Positions 10,262 to 22,558 of a stretch of 64,000 nt of DNA are shown here, in pieces. The stretch's first letter is position 1; each line of letters begins with the position of its first letter. The notes beneath the pieces are model-generated. The model was not told the origin of the DNA, searched no databases, and worked only from the letters and a program-made list of their open reading frames with translations. The position numbers were made by a program, and so were the translations under genes. Source of the DNA: Ectobius pallidus. Taxonomy: Eukaryota; Arthropoda; Insecta; Blattodea; Ectobiidae. Location of the stretch: positions 218,992,484 through 219,056,483 of the forward strand of contig CAXKWD010000001.1 in the NCBI GenBank assembly GCA_964059195.1, in the 5' to 3' direction.

Positions 10262-11290
10262 TTTCCATGTATGATTTAGTGTTTAGGTTATTAATGAATT
10301 AGGATATTTTAGCTTTCTTGTGAACATTCTTTGCTCAAATAGAGTTCTTTCGTTATGGGCAGGTAATAGGTTTTGTCAAATGCATAATTTACTTAGACAA
10401 ACAAAATTTATTGACTAAGTGCAAATCCAGTCAAAATTTCCACACTCCGCCATTGATTATTATTGTTATTATTATTTCACGTTAAATGCATTGTACATAA
10501 AGATCAGCCTTGATGCTTTCCGTTCTAGATACATGTTAGTTTATAAAAAAAATGTATTAAGTAAAATTTGTTTTCTAATTTACTTTTTTCTGTGCTAGCT
10601 TTTAACTCGTATATGCGAGAAAGTTTGTGCAGCATATTTTGCACCATTTGTATATTTTTAGTAAATGTTGTATATTTTCCTCACATGATGTAATTTTTGA
10701 CCCACTTATAGGATAGATAAAATAGTAAAATTTGGCAAAAATATTGGCACATACAACAGCCATAAGTGTAAAACAATTGGCGATTCTAGCTGCCTCATAA
10801 GTATGGAAAAACTGGCCAGATAACCGTAACATCTTTCACATCTACGACAGTCTAATCAACAACTTATTAACACTGATGAATACTCACTTCCAGATGAGCT
10901 AGAATCTTGAAATTTCACGAACTTATGGCTTTTAGCCTATAACCGATGCAAAAATTCCAGGAAGTTATTTTTTGTATCTTTTCCCCTCCAAAATGAACTT
11001 TGAAATTTTAAAACAGTAGAACAGCATGTTTTTTTTTGTAGTAAAGGTACGCCTATTTGTTTGTTTTGATTGCAATAGTGTTTAAAAGTAATTTTGAATT
11101 AATAGTACCCATAGCTATAGTTATTATGAGAGATAATATATATATTAGGCTTGATTTATCACCTTTACTTTTGGTTTGACCGTCACATCATCACTCCTAA
11201 TCATGTATACAGTGTAGGTCTTGACTGCATTAAAATTCCCGCCCATATTCAGAATCTTGAGCCTCCTTGATAGTCCACCAACACCAAAAA
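10262..11290. other. Mostly featureless; small shared repeat fragment
   Basis: The only match found is at about 10490-10565, which is the reverse complement of about 15655-15740 (it contains AACATGT and TAGAACGGAA). Small frames (for example 10602-10832, minus) show no family resemblance. Confidence 0.4.
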
Positions 11291-11294
11291 ACAC

Positions 11295-13665
11295 CAAAAA
11301 ACACCAAATAGAAAAAAAATCGTGTAGTTTTGAAATTTTGCAGAGTTGTCGGAGGGAGTGTCCTGAACAACATACTAAAAGTCCCCGAAGGTGGGGGGTG
11401 AGCGGTGGCCCGCAGAAGGTCCCGTTTTTGGGTTTTTCGCTTATATCTAAACAATGGTGCATCGTAGAGAACATTTTGCTATATACAAAAATCAAGTTGG
11501 TGGAATTTCCTACAAGTTTCCTCCTAAACATTTCTTTCTATTCCCAATAGTTTTTGAGCTATCTGCCAGCGAAAATAACAAATTTTCGAAAAAAGCTCTT
11601 TCGCCTCACGCTTTTCGACACACTTTGCCTTCTAGCGCCTCTGCCCTTAGGTATACAGCAATGTTCTCATGAAAGAAGTTGTAGGGAAATAAATTCACTT
11701 TAAAATGAGTTGTCATTTGTTATTTTGTTTTGAAATGTTCAAAAGTTATAACAATTTAAAGTTTCGGTCAAATTTCGAGATTTCGAAAGAAAAACATATA
11801 TCGCACTTTCTCTATATTTAGGGTTTATATCTTTGTATATAAGATGTATATTGTGTACTTACATCATGGAACTTACACAACCACTGAAGTTGAATTTATT
11901 AAAAATCCGATCACGTTACAAGCACAGTACATGTAATGGAAAATACATTATATTCCATGCAAGAAAGAGAAAAAAAAGGCAAAAAAAATTATGTAGTTTT
12001 GAAATTTGGCAGAGATGTGGGGGAAAGTGTCCTAAACAACATAGTAAAAGTCCCATGAATAGGGGGTGAGCGGGGGGTGGGAGGCAATTTTAAATATTTC
12101 CCCCAGTTTTCCCTAAATACGCAAAAAGCTATAGGTTCTAGCAAAAAACAGTTTATGCGCAATACTGAACTACATAAAAGTTCTTATAAAATGGATCTGA
12201 ATGATATTTCTTTGAATTAATAGTTCAGGAAATAGAAGGATATGAAGCAAACCAGTTTTTAGAATAATATTCGTAATAAAGGTAAACATCACACATAGGC
12301 TAAAACTAATTATTATGATTATTGTTATAAAGCTTATAAAAATCACATGGTATGAGTGCACGTTAAAAGAAATATAAATCAGGCCTATTAGCTGTTATAT
12401 TTTTCGTTTAAAATATAATTTGGAAAAATTGTCATATTTAGAAATTATAAAACCTAGTACGCCTACATAGTACTTTAAATAAATGTTTAGATGTCTATTT
12501 TTTTCAGTCTCCAATACTGGAATCCTAGTACATCGTATGATAAGTTAGGGTTATATTTTTCTATCTACCGAACACTTAGTATTTAGGCCTATACACATAT
12601 AGCCTACAACATTGATTAACCATTTGTAAGTATATTTTCCTAAGAACTAGTTTGCTTTTGGCATCATGCTATTTTAATTATTGTCTGCTTTCTTTTCTGT
12701 TAAAAAAATATAATACATAGGTGTAGGCTATGTAAAACAGAATTTCGAGAACTGTCATACTTCATATCATTCTTTTTCCTAAAATATTAATTCCAAAAAA
12801 ATATCATGCAGATCTTTTATGTACCGGTAGTTTAATTTTGTGCATAAACTGTTTTTTGGTAGAACCCATAGTTTTTTGTGTATTTAGAGAAAACTGAGAG
12901 AAACGACATTTAAAAGTTCCCCCATCCCCCACCCCCGCTCACCCTCTATCCATGGGGACTTTTATTATGTTGTTTAGGACACCTTCCCCCACATCTCTGC
13001 CGAATTTCAAAACTACATGATTTTTTTGTCCCTATTTTTCCTTTCTTGCCTGGAATCTAATGTATTTTCCATTAATTGTACTGTGCTTGTACCGTGATCG
13101 GATTTTTAATAAATTAAACTTTAATTGTTGTGTGATATTTCTTCACTTGTTTCATGATGTAAATACACAATATACAGCTTATATTCAAAGATATAACCCC
13201 GAAATATAGAGACAGTGCGATGTACGGTTTTCTTTCGAAATCTCGAAATTTGGCCGAAACTTTAAATTGTTATAACTTTTGAACATTTCAAGACAAAATA
13301 ACAAATGACAACTCAGTTTAAAGTGAATTTATTTCCCTACAACTTCTTTCATGAGAATATTGCTGTACACCTAAGGGCTCAAGCGCTAGAAGGCAAAGTG
13401 TGTCGAAAAGCGTGAGGCGAAAGAGCTTTTTTCGAAAATTTGTTATTTTTGCTGGCGAATAACTCGAAAACTCTTGGGAATAGAAAGAAATGTTTAGCAG
13501 GAAACTTGTAGGAAATTTCATCAGCTTGATTTTTGTATATAGCAAAATTTTCTCTACGATGCACCATTGTTTAGATATAAGCGAAAAACCTAAAAACGGG
13601 ACAACTCTGTAAAATTTCAAAACTACACGATTTTTTGTTCTATTTTTCGTTCGTTGCCTGGACTA
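11295..13665. repeat. 2.4-kb foldback: two inverted arms of about 860 bp
   Basis: 11295-12160 and 12830-13665 are inverted copies with visible divergence, separated by a loop of about 670 bp. Each arm contains two diverged versions of an about 80-bp module (TAGTTTTGAAATTT, a GTGTCCT.AACAACAT core, then GGGGTGAGCGG). The right arm lacks the outer module's G-rich part. No transposase frame is seen; ORFs here are mirror pairs. It could be a long-TIR DNA element or an inverted segmental duplication. No target duplication was identified. Confidence 0.75.
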
Positions 13666-13894
13666 TAATGTTTCAGCTTATTTCGCACGTAGAGGTTACT
13701 GTTTTTATAGAGGCAAATGACAAAAATTCCTTGTAATATGTTTAATATCGTCACAAATCTACGTACTGACTATGTAACTCCTATGTAATAACAGCCATAT
13801 GCTCGATCGTTCCCTCGTGGATGACGTCACACGCTGATGAAGCAGCCCGCCGCGAGAAATGGCGCTACCTTAGTAGCTTTATATACCTTGGGGT

Positions 13895-14178
13895 AGAGGG
13901 TGGTAAGCCCATCGCCTCGCAACCCCCCTCTGGAAACTAAGTATTTCTTGGACGTGAAAGGGCCGAGAAATTTTGTCCAGAGGCTCTAATTTAGGCTTGG
14001 AGTTCTTTTACGTGCCGTAAATCTACGACACGGGACCCCCAGCTTAAAGTCCCTCCCGGAGGACTCCGTGCCCAGGATTTTTACGTCCTGAAAAATCCAT
14101 CGACCGCGGCCGGGTTTGATCCCGCGCCCTGCGGATCTAGAGGCGGGTACGCTACCTCTAGACCACCGCGGCCGACAT
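13895..14178 (-). repeat. tRNA-derived SINE, type C
   Basis: On the minus strand the head reads GCGGTGGTCTAGAGGTAGCG, with a box B region GGGATCAAACCC about 50 nt later. A conserved body follows (TTTTTCAGGACGTAAAAATC, GGACTCC..GGGAGG). The body recurs at 37620-37860. No protein is encoded. Confidence 0.8.
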
Positions 14179-14239
14179 ACAATAAATAAAAGGTGCAAAA
14201 TATATTGCACAAACTTTCTCGTACATATGTTTCAAAAGA

Positions 14240-15090
14240 TAGTACAGAAAAATCTGATGTGAAAGTCACATAACTTCCTCTGCCCAAATAAAAGTTAGCA
14301 GTATTCACATATCCTTGTACAGAATCGCAAGACACAATTTTACGCTAATTATCCTATAAATACCTCTTCTTTCAATGATGCGACTAAAAGCGCAGTCTAT
14401 GTAACAAACTTAAAAAAAAAAAAAAAAAAACAAATGACTGCAGACGTTTATTGAACTTTCTGCCGTAAAATATAATTTCCGAAATTTATCGAATATTTCC
14501 CTCAGATACATCTTTACTCTATGCATGGCCAACAATACATCTTTCTCACTTCACATTCTTATATAAAATAAGAGGCCGTGAAAGAGCGCGAATTCAGTTG
14601 TTCATCACGTAAGACAAACTTTCTACAAACAGTGGGTGAACAGTGGGTGGCTTGTAACTACCCTCAGAGAATTTTCTCGAAAAAATGTTTCAAATAAAAG
14701 TTTTAGCTCTTAGTATAAGCAACCTATGTGCAAAATTTAAAGAAAATCGTTAGAGCCGTTTTCGAGAAAATCGCGAAAAACGAAAATTTCTTCATGTAAA
14801 GTCCCCTTAAAAATAAGAGAAAATAGTCGCCAATCTTATCCTCACATCTTCAGAAGGTACCTGACCCAAATACGAAATTTTGTTTTCATACGATTTTCCG
14901 TTTTGGAGCTAGCTTGTTCACAGATATTTTCCACAGACACACCGACATGTTTCCAAAAATAGTATTTTTGGATTCAGGGGGCCTTGAAACGTGTATATAT
15001 GCTAAAAACTCAACTTCGAATTTTGGGGTCGAAAACAATACTTCCTCTACCTATAGTACCTATGGTACGGGCAGAGGAAGTAAAAAAGTA
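14240..15090 (+). repeat. Dispersed repeat R14, copy 1
   Basis: Matches 61020-61690 in reverse orientation: shared blocks include TTCTCACTTCACATTCT, GTGGCTTGTAACTACCCT, ATACGATTTT and CTTCCTCTACCTATAG. About 75-80% similar by eye. A short piece is also at 40495-40570. Superfamily unknown; an A-run lies at 14412-14430. Confidence 0.65.
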
Positions 15091-15140
15091 AATTATAGAG
15101 ACTATTCCACTCGTACTTTGACTTTGACCAACAACGTTTA

Positions 15141-16190
15141 GCAATTCCTCGGATATAGACCAATCACTTCCGTTATTCTTATAGGAATTGCGAGGATTGC
15201 TTTTTATCGGGTTAAAACGTGCTGCTCGTTACTGGACACGCAAGTATCAGTGTGCAGTGATTAATGCATCACATGTTGCCATTAAGCAGCATGAAAACAG
15301 GTTATTTTATAAGACGTAATTTGTTTGGAATTTGAAATAATAGAAATGTACATTGATTAAAAACACAATTTCGATTCGGTGCAAGCCAGTTGGTGTGCTT
15401 TTATTCTGATCTGCTGTTAGCTTACCTGAATGAAGTTAACTATGCCTTATATGCACCGTTGGTAGCACTGGTTACAACATGGTAACTTGAATCGAATCAT
15501 GGATGGTTGATTCATAGTTTGAAGTGATCTCGCAGCTGTTAGTTTTGTTTTTATACAACGAAGCACGAAAGTAATTATTATTTGTATAATCCGTTACATT
15601 TTTATTCATGGAATAGTCTTAATAAATCCAACTCTCGTGGGATGACCTACGACAGTTAAATTTTATTTATTACATTTTCATAAAACTAACATGTACCTAG
15701 AACGGAATGCATCAGGGTTCATCTTTATGTTCAATGTTTATACCGTGGATAATAAATAATGAAAATGGATACGAGTAAAGTATCCCCAAGTCATTTTTGC
15801 AGAAAACGGATTTAGTCATTGTATTAGTCATACAAAAGAGTTTCCAATTTTAAATTTTTATTAAAATAGTTAGAGCCAATTTAAAAAAATATAAAACATT
15901 TTCAAAACATTTTCATGAAAAGTCACCTTAATATTTCAGTTATAAAACTCAAATTCTGGCCGGTTTCATAAAATTCCGAAGAAGTCCTTAATTCAAAAAA
16001 TGATATAACTTAAATATAGGCCTAATGAACCGTTTAGCTGCTGTGCTTGTCCACACACAGAAGGACAGACGTCATTTCAAAAACAATTTTTTTCGTTTTC
16101 TAGGGAAGGTGAAACGTGTAGTCCCGCTGTTATCTCGATTTTGATTTTTTTTTGTCACAATCACAATACTTTCTCTATACTATGTATATA
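15141..16190. other. No gene; diffuse repeat-like sequence
   Basis: Contains the partner of the 10490 fragment at about 15655-15740, and sequence resembling the internal part of Helitron/X repeats. No coding signal. Confidence 0.35.
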
Positions 16191-16194
16191 TGAG

Positions 16195-16375
16195 AAAGTA
16201 AAGAGAGCTTGAAAGGTACGGCGTCACCCGAATTTTTATTTTCATGTAATTCGAAAATAACTTTTGGAAGGCTACTGGTTTTCTAGTTTCAAGCCCTGAT
16301 GTGTACCCCCAGAAAACGTTCATACGGGATTCAGAATTTTGCAACCCATTGCTTCTACACACCATGCTTGGTATA
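16195..16375 (-). mobile_element. Helitron 3'-end fragment
   Basis: Minus-strand match to the 3' part of the Helitrons: a decayed terminal hairpin (the GTACGGCGTCACCCGAA zone) and the conserved 150 bp inside it. The CTAG terminus has mutated and the 5' end is missing. Confidence 0.55.
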
Positions 16376-16779
16376 TATATATATGTAGATATTTTAGCCT
16401 AAACCCTAAAAAATCACCACTTAAAAGCGAAGGATCAAGATGCCTGAAAAATGTAATTAGTGAAAATGGAAAGTAATTATGGAATATATATGAAATAATT
16501 TGTTATTAAGAATGTTAGGTTAGAAGAGCAAATGTACAATTAAATGTGTGAAATGCTTATTTATTTTTGTATTGTTGCCAGTAGAGATTATAATGAGATA
16601 TTACAAATTTACAGAATAGATATTCTAGCTCATATGTAATGTCAATTTATTACTTAATATTTCAAGATCAAAAAGTTATAATTGTATAGTATTAACATTA
16701 GTTATATACAGTATAAGAAAAGTTAGGATGCTTGGTATGTTCCATCCTATTTTGTTTCTTTTTACATGCTTAGTTTAAA

Positions 16780-18600
16780 ATAAATTCAGCTAAACTGATA
16801 TAACAAAGAACCATAATGCTTTTGTTTACTCAGTATAATTTCAATTATGATATGCAGAAAAAAAATTGTTGTAATCTATCTCCGAACAATGATCTAAAGT
16901 TTGATACTTAACCTTAATTCATACTCGTGTACACTGATATAAGGAATTCTTAATATATTTGATTATTTCACAAAATGCACTGACAAAGAACTCCGCTTAA
17001 TGTGCGTAGGCTTAATTATTTCACAGTAATATACCTTCTGTTTATAACAGTATTCACGTAGTACTCATTTCAACTTTGAACAATGAAATAAGCAAACATC
17101 TGACTAGTTTGATAAACACATGTGAAAGAGTATGTCAAAGCTAACTGTATTGCATCTTCCAAAGCCGTATGTGAACACTGTAAAACAATATGTTGCCATG
17201 GGAACTGATTTGCATTTGATAAATCCTTTCTAATATATTACCACTAGCATGTGCCCGCGGCTTCGCCCGCGATAATTATTTCAAGAATTAAAAATTAAGA
17301 GCATAATAGTTTAATCATTACATTTATTAACACCTAAATCGCGTGGACTACATACCACGATTAGATAGCATCGACTGGAAAAGCGACCTCCGATTCGAGT
17401 TCCTTGGTCCAGAATACCCCTGTATAGTGAGTTTCGTCCAAATCGAACCATGTTTGACCATATTTAGGCCTATATTGATTATCCCTCTTCCGTGTAGGTT
17501 GAAAATTTCATATGTCTGCGTGCCTTGATATTCTAAACAAATGAATAGTCCAGGATGGACTTACAAAATCAAGCGATGGCCCACGATAATTATTTAAAAA
17601 ATTAAAAATTAAGAGCATAATAGTAAAATCATTATATTTATTAACACCTAAATCACGTGGACAACATACCACGATTAGATAGCGTCGGCTGGTAAAAGCG
17701 ACCTCAGATTCGAGTTTCTTGGCCCAGAAACCCTCTGTATAGTGAGTTTCGTCCAAATAAAACAATGTTTGACCATATTTAGGGCTTACAACATTCAAGC
17801 GATCGCGAAAGTTTTATTTTCAAGATATGTCAAAAATAGCCAAAGCCAACTGTAATTGATTTGACATTGAAATGTATAACTGAAAACTGATGTTTCGAAA
17901 ACGCAAAAAATGCACGTTTTTTGCCCGTTTTTCACTGATAGCTCACGAACGAAAGCTAAAATTAAAATTCCGGCTTCGAGGTGCATTTTCTGACCCTTCA
18001 GCCCACCTATGTTTAAAATTTCAGATCTCTGCGTTCAGTAGATTTCGCTGGGCATCGCGGACAGACAGATATAGATAACATGAATTATATTGATCACGGC
18101 CTCCTAAAGGAGGCATACAATAAAGGAGGCCGTGTATTGATACCTTCTCTAATTTGTCAAACTTCCAATTCATTTAATCCAAACCCATCTGATAAAACTG
18201 GAAACAATATGTTCTGTGATTTTGTTTCGATAATTCTATGCAAAATGGGATTAAGTATTTTCAAAAACATTTAATTTTTGGCATTTAGAATCAGAATTTT
18301 TCAAAATCCCTTCTTAGTGAGCACCTACATTATGAAACGAAGGTACTGTCAAAATTCCAAGTCTCTACCTGTTATAGTTTAGGCTCTACGTTGATTCCTG
18401 TCAGTCAGGACAAAGCCTTTTATATATATAGAGATAGAATAGGCACTAATTTGGGCATTACTCCGGTACCGGCCAACCTACTTGGTCCAATATCAATAAG
18501 CTTCTTCCCATGGATGTTATAAATGCGTATGCCAAGTTTCGAGAAAATTCGATAAAACGTATTTAAGTAATGAGTAGAATTGAGAAGAGACTTTAAAGTG
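16780..18600 (+). mobile_element. Element X copy, interrupted by a Helitron
   Basis: The left part (16780-17243) and right part (18435-18600) rejoin into the X repeat seen intact at 55590-56125: CAATTATGATATGCA, GTAAAACAATATGTTG, then AGGCACTAATTTGGGCATT and CTCCGGTACCGG. X shows inverted ends around AGTGCCAG and no coding capacity that I can recognise. The Helitron landed between an A and a T about two-thirds of the way along. Confidence 0.75.
17244..18434 (-). mobile_element. Helitron with a duplicated 3' part, nested in X
   Basis: Minus-strand 5' end TCTCTATATATATA and 3' end with a CGCGGGCGAAGCCGCGGG hairpin and CTAG, between A (17243) and T (18435). The 3' region is present twice (about 17256-17470 and 17576-17790), the inner copy with a broken hairpin; tandem terminators of this sort are known in Helitrons. 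An 11-bp perfect inverted repeat, CACGGCCTCCT, lies at 18095-18134. Confidence 0.85.
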
Positions 18601-19290
18601 TATCTGCTCTTTTGAAAGTTTTTTTAGGGATAAAAACGTGTTTAAAAAAAATTCCCGTCGGTTACAGGCTAAAAGCTGTAAGTCTGCCAAATTTGAAGTT
18701 TCTAGCTCATCTGGAAGTGGTCAAACATTAATGTCAGTGAGTCAATCATGAGGCTTCATATTATAGGGATTTCAAAGGGTAGTAAATATTAACTTACAAA
18801 GCCATTTTGGTGCCTTAGAATTTATACCTATTCTTGGTTATATTTAGGTCGCTTATGCCAAATGTGCCATTAGCTTTGCCCTATCAGCTTTAGTTTTGTG
18901 AGATATGGCATTACCATTATGCATATTATCCCATTTTACGTTTGATATACGGTAAATAAAAAACTGCCTACTTTTAGCTTCGTAATCATGTGAAGAAAAA
19001 AACAACACACTAACACTACAGTAACAATATAATATTGGGGTCTTTCAAAAAATTGATATTATCACATACTGTACGGTCGTTTATGACTTATGTGCTATCA
19101 ATTTGAGGGCCAAAAAATAATCCAGCTTTTAGTTTTTCGTTTTTCTGTACTTCGTACAGTTTTCGTCCTATGTGTCCAAAGTACATGTGGTCACGACCTT
19201 CACTAGCTATATTATCAAGCAAGATTTTGTTTCGCTAGACTAAGAGTTCAGGAATAAAATCTATATAAAAGTAGAGCTGGTAGAGAAAAG
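18601..19290. other. No feature recognised
   Basis: AT-rich sequence with no coding or clear repeat match. 18660-18730 vaguely resembles the reverse of 10870-10950. Confidence 0.35.
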
Positions 19291-19294
19291 CTGT

Positions 19295-19775
19295 TTACAT
19301 TTTTTTGCACTCCTTAGCTAGTAAGTGGTACTTACGAACTTTGTTTACATGGATCGTAAGTTGACATTCCCACACAGTCTTGTTGCTAAGGCCGGTTGCG
19401 ATGAGGTTAAAACACTTACGGTCCAAGCGCTACGTGATAATTCATTACGATACACTTCATAATACAAGCCTTTATGGCCACGGCCCCCAGGACAAATATT
19501 CGGTTCCCATAACAACAAACACATGCGAATCACTTTCTGAAATAAACATCTATTTTCAAGAATGTATTTACATAATATTTTCAGGTAATATCACAATTAA
19601 TATAATTAAATTGATATAAATAATCATCGTGCAAAAAATAGCATGCAACACACGGGCCGTAAAGGCATTTACGGGTCTCGAAAACTTAAAAACCCTCGGC
19701 TGCGCCTCGGGTTTTCAATCTGTTTCCTCGACCCGTAAACGTGCCTTACGGCACTTGTATCGCAATATACTATTG
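19295..19775 (-). repeat. K repeat, copy 1
   Basis: Ends: TTTTTTGCA on the left and the reverse of GTATATTGCGATACAAGTG on the right. An inner hairpin built on GTGCCGTAAGGC-type sequence and conserved blocks (ACCGAATATTTGTCC reversed, GTAAGTTGACATTCCCAC) recur in five further copies. There is no TIR or poly-A tail. Superfamily unknown. Confidence 0.75.
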
Positions 19776-20494
19776 GAGTAAGTACAGCCAAAATCCGGTA
19801 AAACATCTGAGACACCAAACAAAAAGTTATTTTTTGTTGGTAGGCATTGGAAGAGAGATACAGCTTTTACATTCTTTTCGGATCTGTAAAACAAGTATTG
19901 CTGGTAGTATCACGGAGTTGCTAGGCGTTCTTCGTCTGCAGCTCCTTGTAATGGAATTTTGATAAAGCAGAACTAGAATTCACATACTGTGAGTTACACG
20001 GCCTCTCCATAGATGGCGTTGACTGTTAACTGTCGTCTCGCATGATAGCTTTTTGTTTTAATGGCTCATACTTAGGGATCGTATTATTTTGTAACAGCAC
20101 GAAATTTAACAAAACAGCTTTCCTTAGCTGTATTTAGCCTTTTACATGCCTAAAATGCAAATACGATGGCTATTTTTTTAAACCTTCGATGGGGCATAAA
20201 ATGAAAACCACAGTGAAAATCAAAACTGTTTTATTTGGAACATTTAGGTGCAGGTGAGGGGGGGGGGGTAAAGCGGACCTACTCTTGTAGCTGATTTCAA
20301 GGCCTTGTGGTACGTAAATAAATGTAAGAGATGTAACGGAAACTATTGTTTCCACAAGCAATGCAAATTACGTGATTCAAACAATTTTTCGGCTGTAGAA
20401 CAAATTTCAATACATTCCCTGCTATCCCTGGCTCATATCGGCAACTTAGATATTTTAGTCGGTCAGCTTTTTTTCCCCCTACCTGTACATCTTC
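19776..20494. other. No feature recognised
   Basis: Contains a G-run at 20258-20266 and short open frames, none with recognisable similarity. Confidence 0.35.
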
Positions 20495-20509
20495 TAGCTA
20501 CTTCTCTAC

Positions 20510-20603
20510 ATAATATCGCTCCGATTGAGTCATTTGTCGTACCGTGGTACCAACTTTCCAATAGCCTCTTCATAGAAGCTTGCCGCCAGCGTATTGAGAA
20601 GGT
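20510..20603 (-). pseudogene. Mariner transposase C-terminal fragment
   Basis: Minus-strand codons read LAASFYEEAIGKLVPRYDK, the conserved C-terminal block of mariner transposases (compare the palindrome arms at 5470-6130). Only about 35 codons remain and an inverted-repeat element begins at its upstream edge. Confidence 0.75.
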
Positions 20604-21746
20604 CAATTAAAATCTTTTTTTTATGCCTTATACCCTCAAATAGCAATAAAAAGACCAGTGATTGTGTGTGTGTATATATATATATTAGGGATGGGTCCTC
20701 GATACTTTCGATACCTCGATACTCTCGATACTTGCATGGTATCGGCATCGAACGACTCTTCAGAAAACTCGCTCGATACTTTTTCGATACTTTTGTAAGT
20801 GAGAATGCTTGTATTTTTTAACAAAAACTTGTAAGTGGACTGTTTAAAAAAATTAATTTTAGTTTTAATGTAGAGTTCTAAAATAATTATAGGCTACTGA
20901 TGATATTAAATTTTGTCTCATTAAATATGCAGACTTAAATAATTAATTTAGTTGGTATTAAGCAGTTCTCTCAAATTTTAATTTTTAATGTACCTATTTA
21001 TTGAACCTTGAAATTTTGAAGATATCGAGTATCGAAGTATCGAGTATCGAGGAAAACATCATGTATCGGTATCGAGTATCGAGTATCGAGAAAATCTGGT
21101 ATCGACCCATCCCTAATATATATATATTTACACACATATTTGTACAAGACAAATAACAGTGTATCTCCTGTGCAAGATTTGGGGAAAAATTAACTTTACG
21201 AATGCTAAGCATGGTAATCTGTAGATGTACAGGATCATACTTGTAAAAAATTTTAGACGCATTCCAATGAATTAAAGACATTCAATTGTATTTTTTATAG
21301 AAGACATTTAGCATGTAAAAATGCTCTGTTATTTGTACATATATTTTTTAACTAAGCAACTATAAATTTTATTGTTTTATCTATAATTATAAAGCAGATT
21401 TTACAAACAAATTACTTGAAAAATTTGTAGGCCTACATTATCACTTACTTACGTTGCCACAGGCAAACAGGTCACTGAATTGCATAATTTTTATTTTTTT
21501 ATTTTTATGAAAATATTTATCAATTTTAATTAGCATTAGCATCATATCCAATAGTATATATTATATAGACCTGTTTTCAACTGATAAAATAAAATAGTAC
21601 ATAAAAAATTAAATAAATAAATAAATAAATAAAATAATTGCTGTTCTCTCATTGTAAAGGTGGTCCACAAATTTATATATATAGAATCACTGGCCTTTTT
21701 ATTGCTATTTGAGGGTATAAGGCGCAAAAAAAGATTTTAATTGATC
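20601..21746. mobile_element. Element with about 65-bp inverted ends enclosing a hAT
   Basis: 20601-20665 and 21684-21746 are inverted copies (TTATACCCTCAAATAGCAAT and CCAGTGATT blocks). The interior is AT-rich, contains (TA)n runs and holds a hAT at 20686-21115. Mariner-like coding lies outside both ends. The family is unknown. Confidence 0.6.
20686..21115. mobile_element. hAT MITE with TCGATAC arrays
   Basis: TIRs TAGGGATGGGTC are flanked by ATATATAT on both sides (20678-20685, 21116-21123). That 8-bp duplication is ambiguous because the host is a TA repeat. Each subterminal zone has an array of TCGATAC/GTATCGA heptamers, probably transposase sites. Confidence 0.8.
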
Positions 21747-21770
21747 AATGTGAATTCCCTCGAAGAAAAA
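21122..21770. other. AT-rich remainder of the inverted-repeat element
   Basis: No gene. Simple ATAA/AAAT repeats lie near 21605-21635 and one TAGGCCTA at 21428. Confidence 0.4.
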
Positions 21771-22152
21771 AAAAAGATGAAATTTATCAATATTGAGAAG
21801 GTGTTTCACGATATTTTGAAGGGTTTTGAAATTATTCGTTGGTGTGGAAGCTCTATCCTCCCAGATCTTTCTTCAGCTGCCGAAAAAGATGAAAGTCACG
21901 GGAACGAGTTTTTGAAATCCATCGTGACGGGGGATGAAACGTGGATCGTTACGACAATCCAGAATCAAAAGAACAAACCAAACAATGGATGTAGGCCTAC
22001 ACCATTTTCCGAACAAACCCAAGATCTGGCTTTCACACCAACGAAGAATTTCAAAACTCCTCAAAATGCAGATGTCTGTAATTATGTAAATCGGCACGGA
22101 AAAACTAATGTCTCGATTTCGAATCCCAGTGTCAGTGGAATTTTTCAGCAAT
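21771..22152 (+). pseudogene. Mariner transposase fragment with first catalytic Asp
   Basis: In the plus frame ending at 22152 the stretch FLKSIVTGDETWIVTTI includes TGDETW, whose Asp is the first residue of the mariner D,D34D triad. Preceding codons (EKDESHGNEF) fit the usual spacing. The sequence after it drifts away and the other two acidic residues are absent. It lies on the opposite strand to the C-terminal piece at 20510, so the two are not a simple split gene. Confidence 0.75.
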
Positions 22153-22154
22153 AA

Positions 22155-22486
22155 TAATCTCAAGGTGGCCGAGATGGTAACGTCTTGTACTCGCATTCGG
22201 GAGGTCCCAGGTTCAAATCCCGTAGTTTTTTCATGGTTTCCTCAGTCGTAAAGGCAAATGCCGAATTGGATATTTACGTACCATGAATCATCCTCACCAT
22301 TTCGTCCTGTATCATATCCATTTAAATTAATATCAGTTGAAATTTACTCCATAAAGTACACCGACGATATAAACAATTGACAAGCAATAGTTCCATGGCC
22401 TACCCTACTGTATAGACACAGATCCCGAACTCCTGATATGACCTCGCAGCTAAATGGAGTATAATCACTGGTGAAATAAAATATTA
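22155..22486 (+). repeat. tRNA-derived SINE, type A
   Basis: The head AAGGTGGCCGAGATGGTAAC (box A) and GGTTCAAATCCC (box B) is followed by the body with AAAGGCAAATGCCGAATT, TCAGTTGAAATTTACTCCAT and CCATGGCCTACCCTACTG. The 3' end runs into ACT/AAT repeats. The head resembles a type II (Leu/Ser-like) tRNA. Other copies: 29211, 30790, 41706, 50553, 61831. Confidence 0.88.
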
Positions 22487-22489
22487 TTT

Positions 22490-22522
<33 letters not shown>

Positions 22523-22558
22523 ATAATAATAATTATAATAATAGTAATAATAATAATA
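22487..22558. repeat. (ACT)n/(AAT)n microsatellite
   Basis: ACT triplets grade into AAT triplets directly at the tail of the SINE, where such repeats commonly grow. Confidence 0.9.

Noticed and set aside
11145..11550. Frames of 109 and 128 codons on both strands
   Set aside because: They lie in the foldback arm and have mirror versions at 13318-13620; no family resemblance and the stops differ between arms.
20510..22152. One mariner gene split by the 20601-21746 element
   Set aside because: The C-terminal and catalytic-Asp fragments are on opposite strands, so they do not rejoin.
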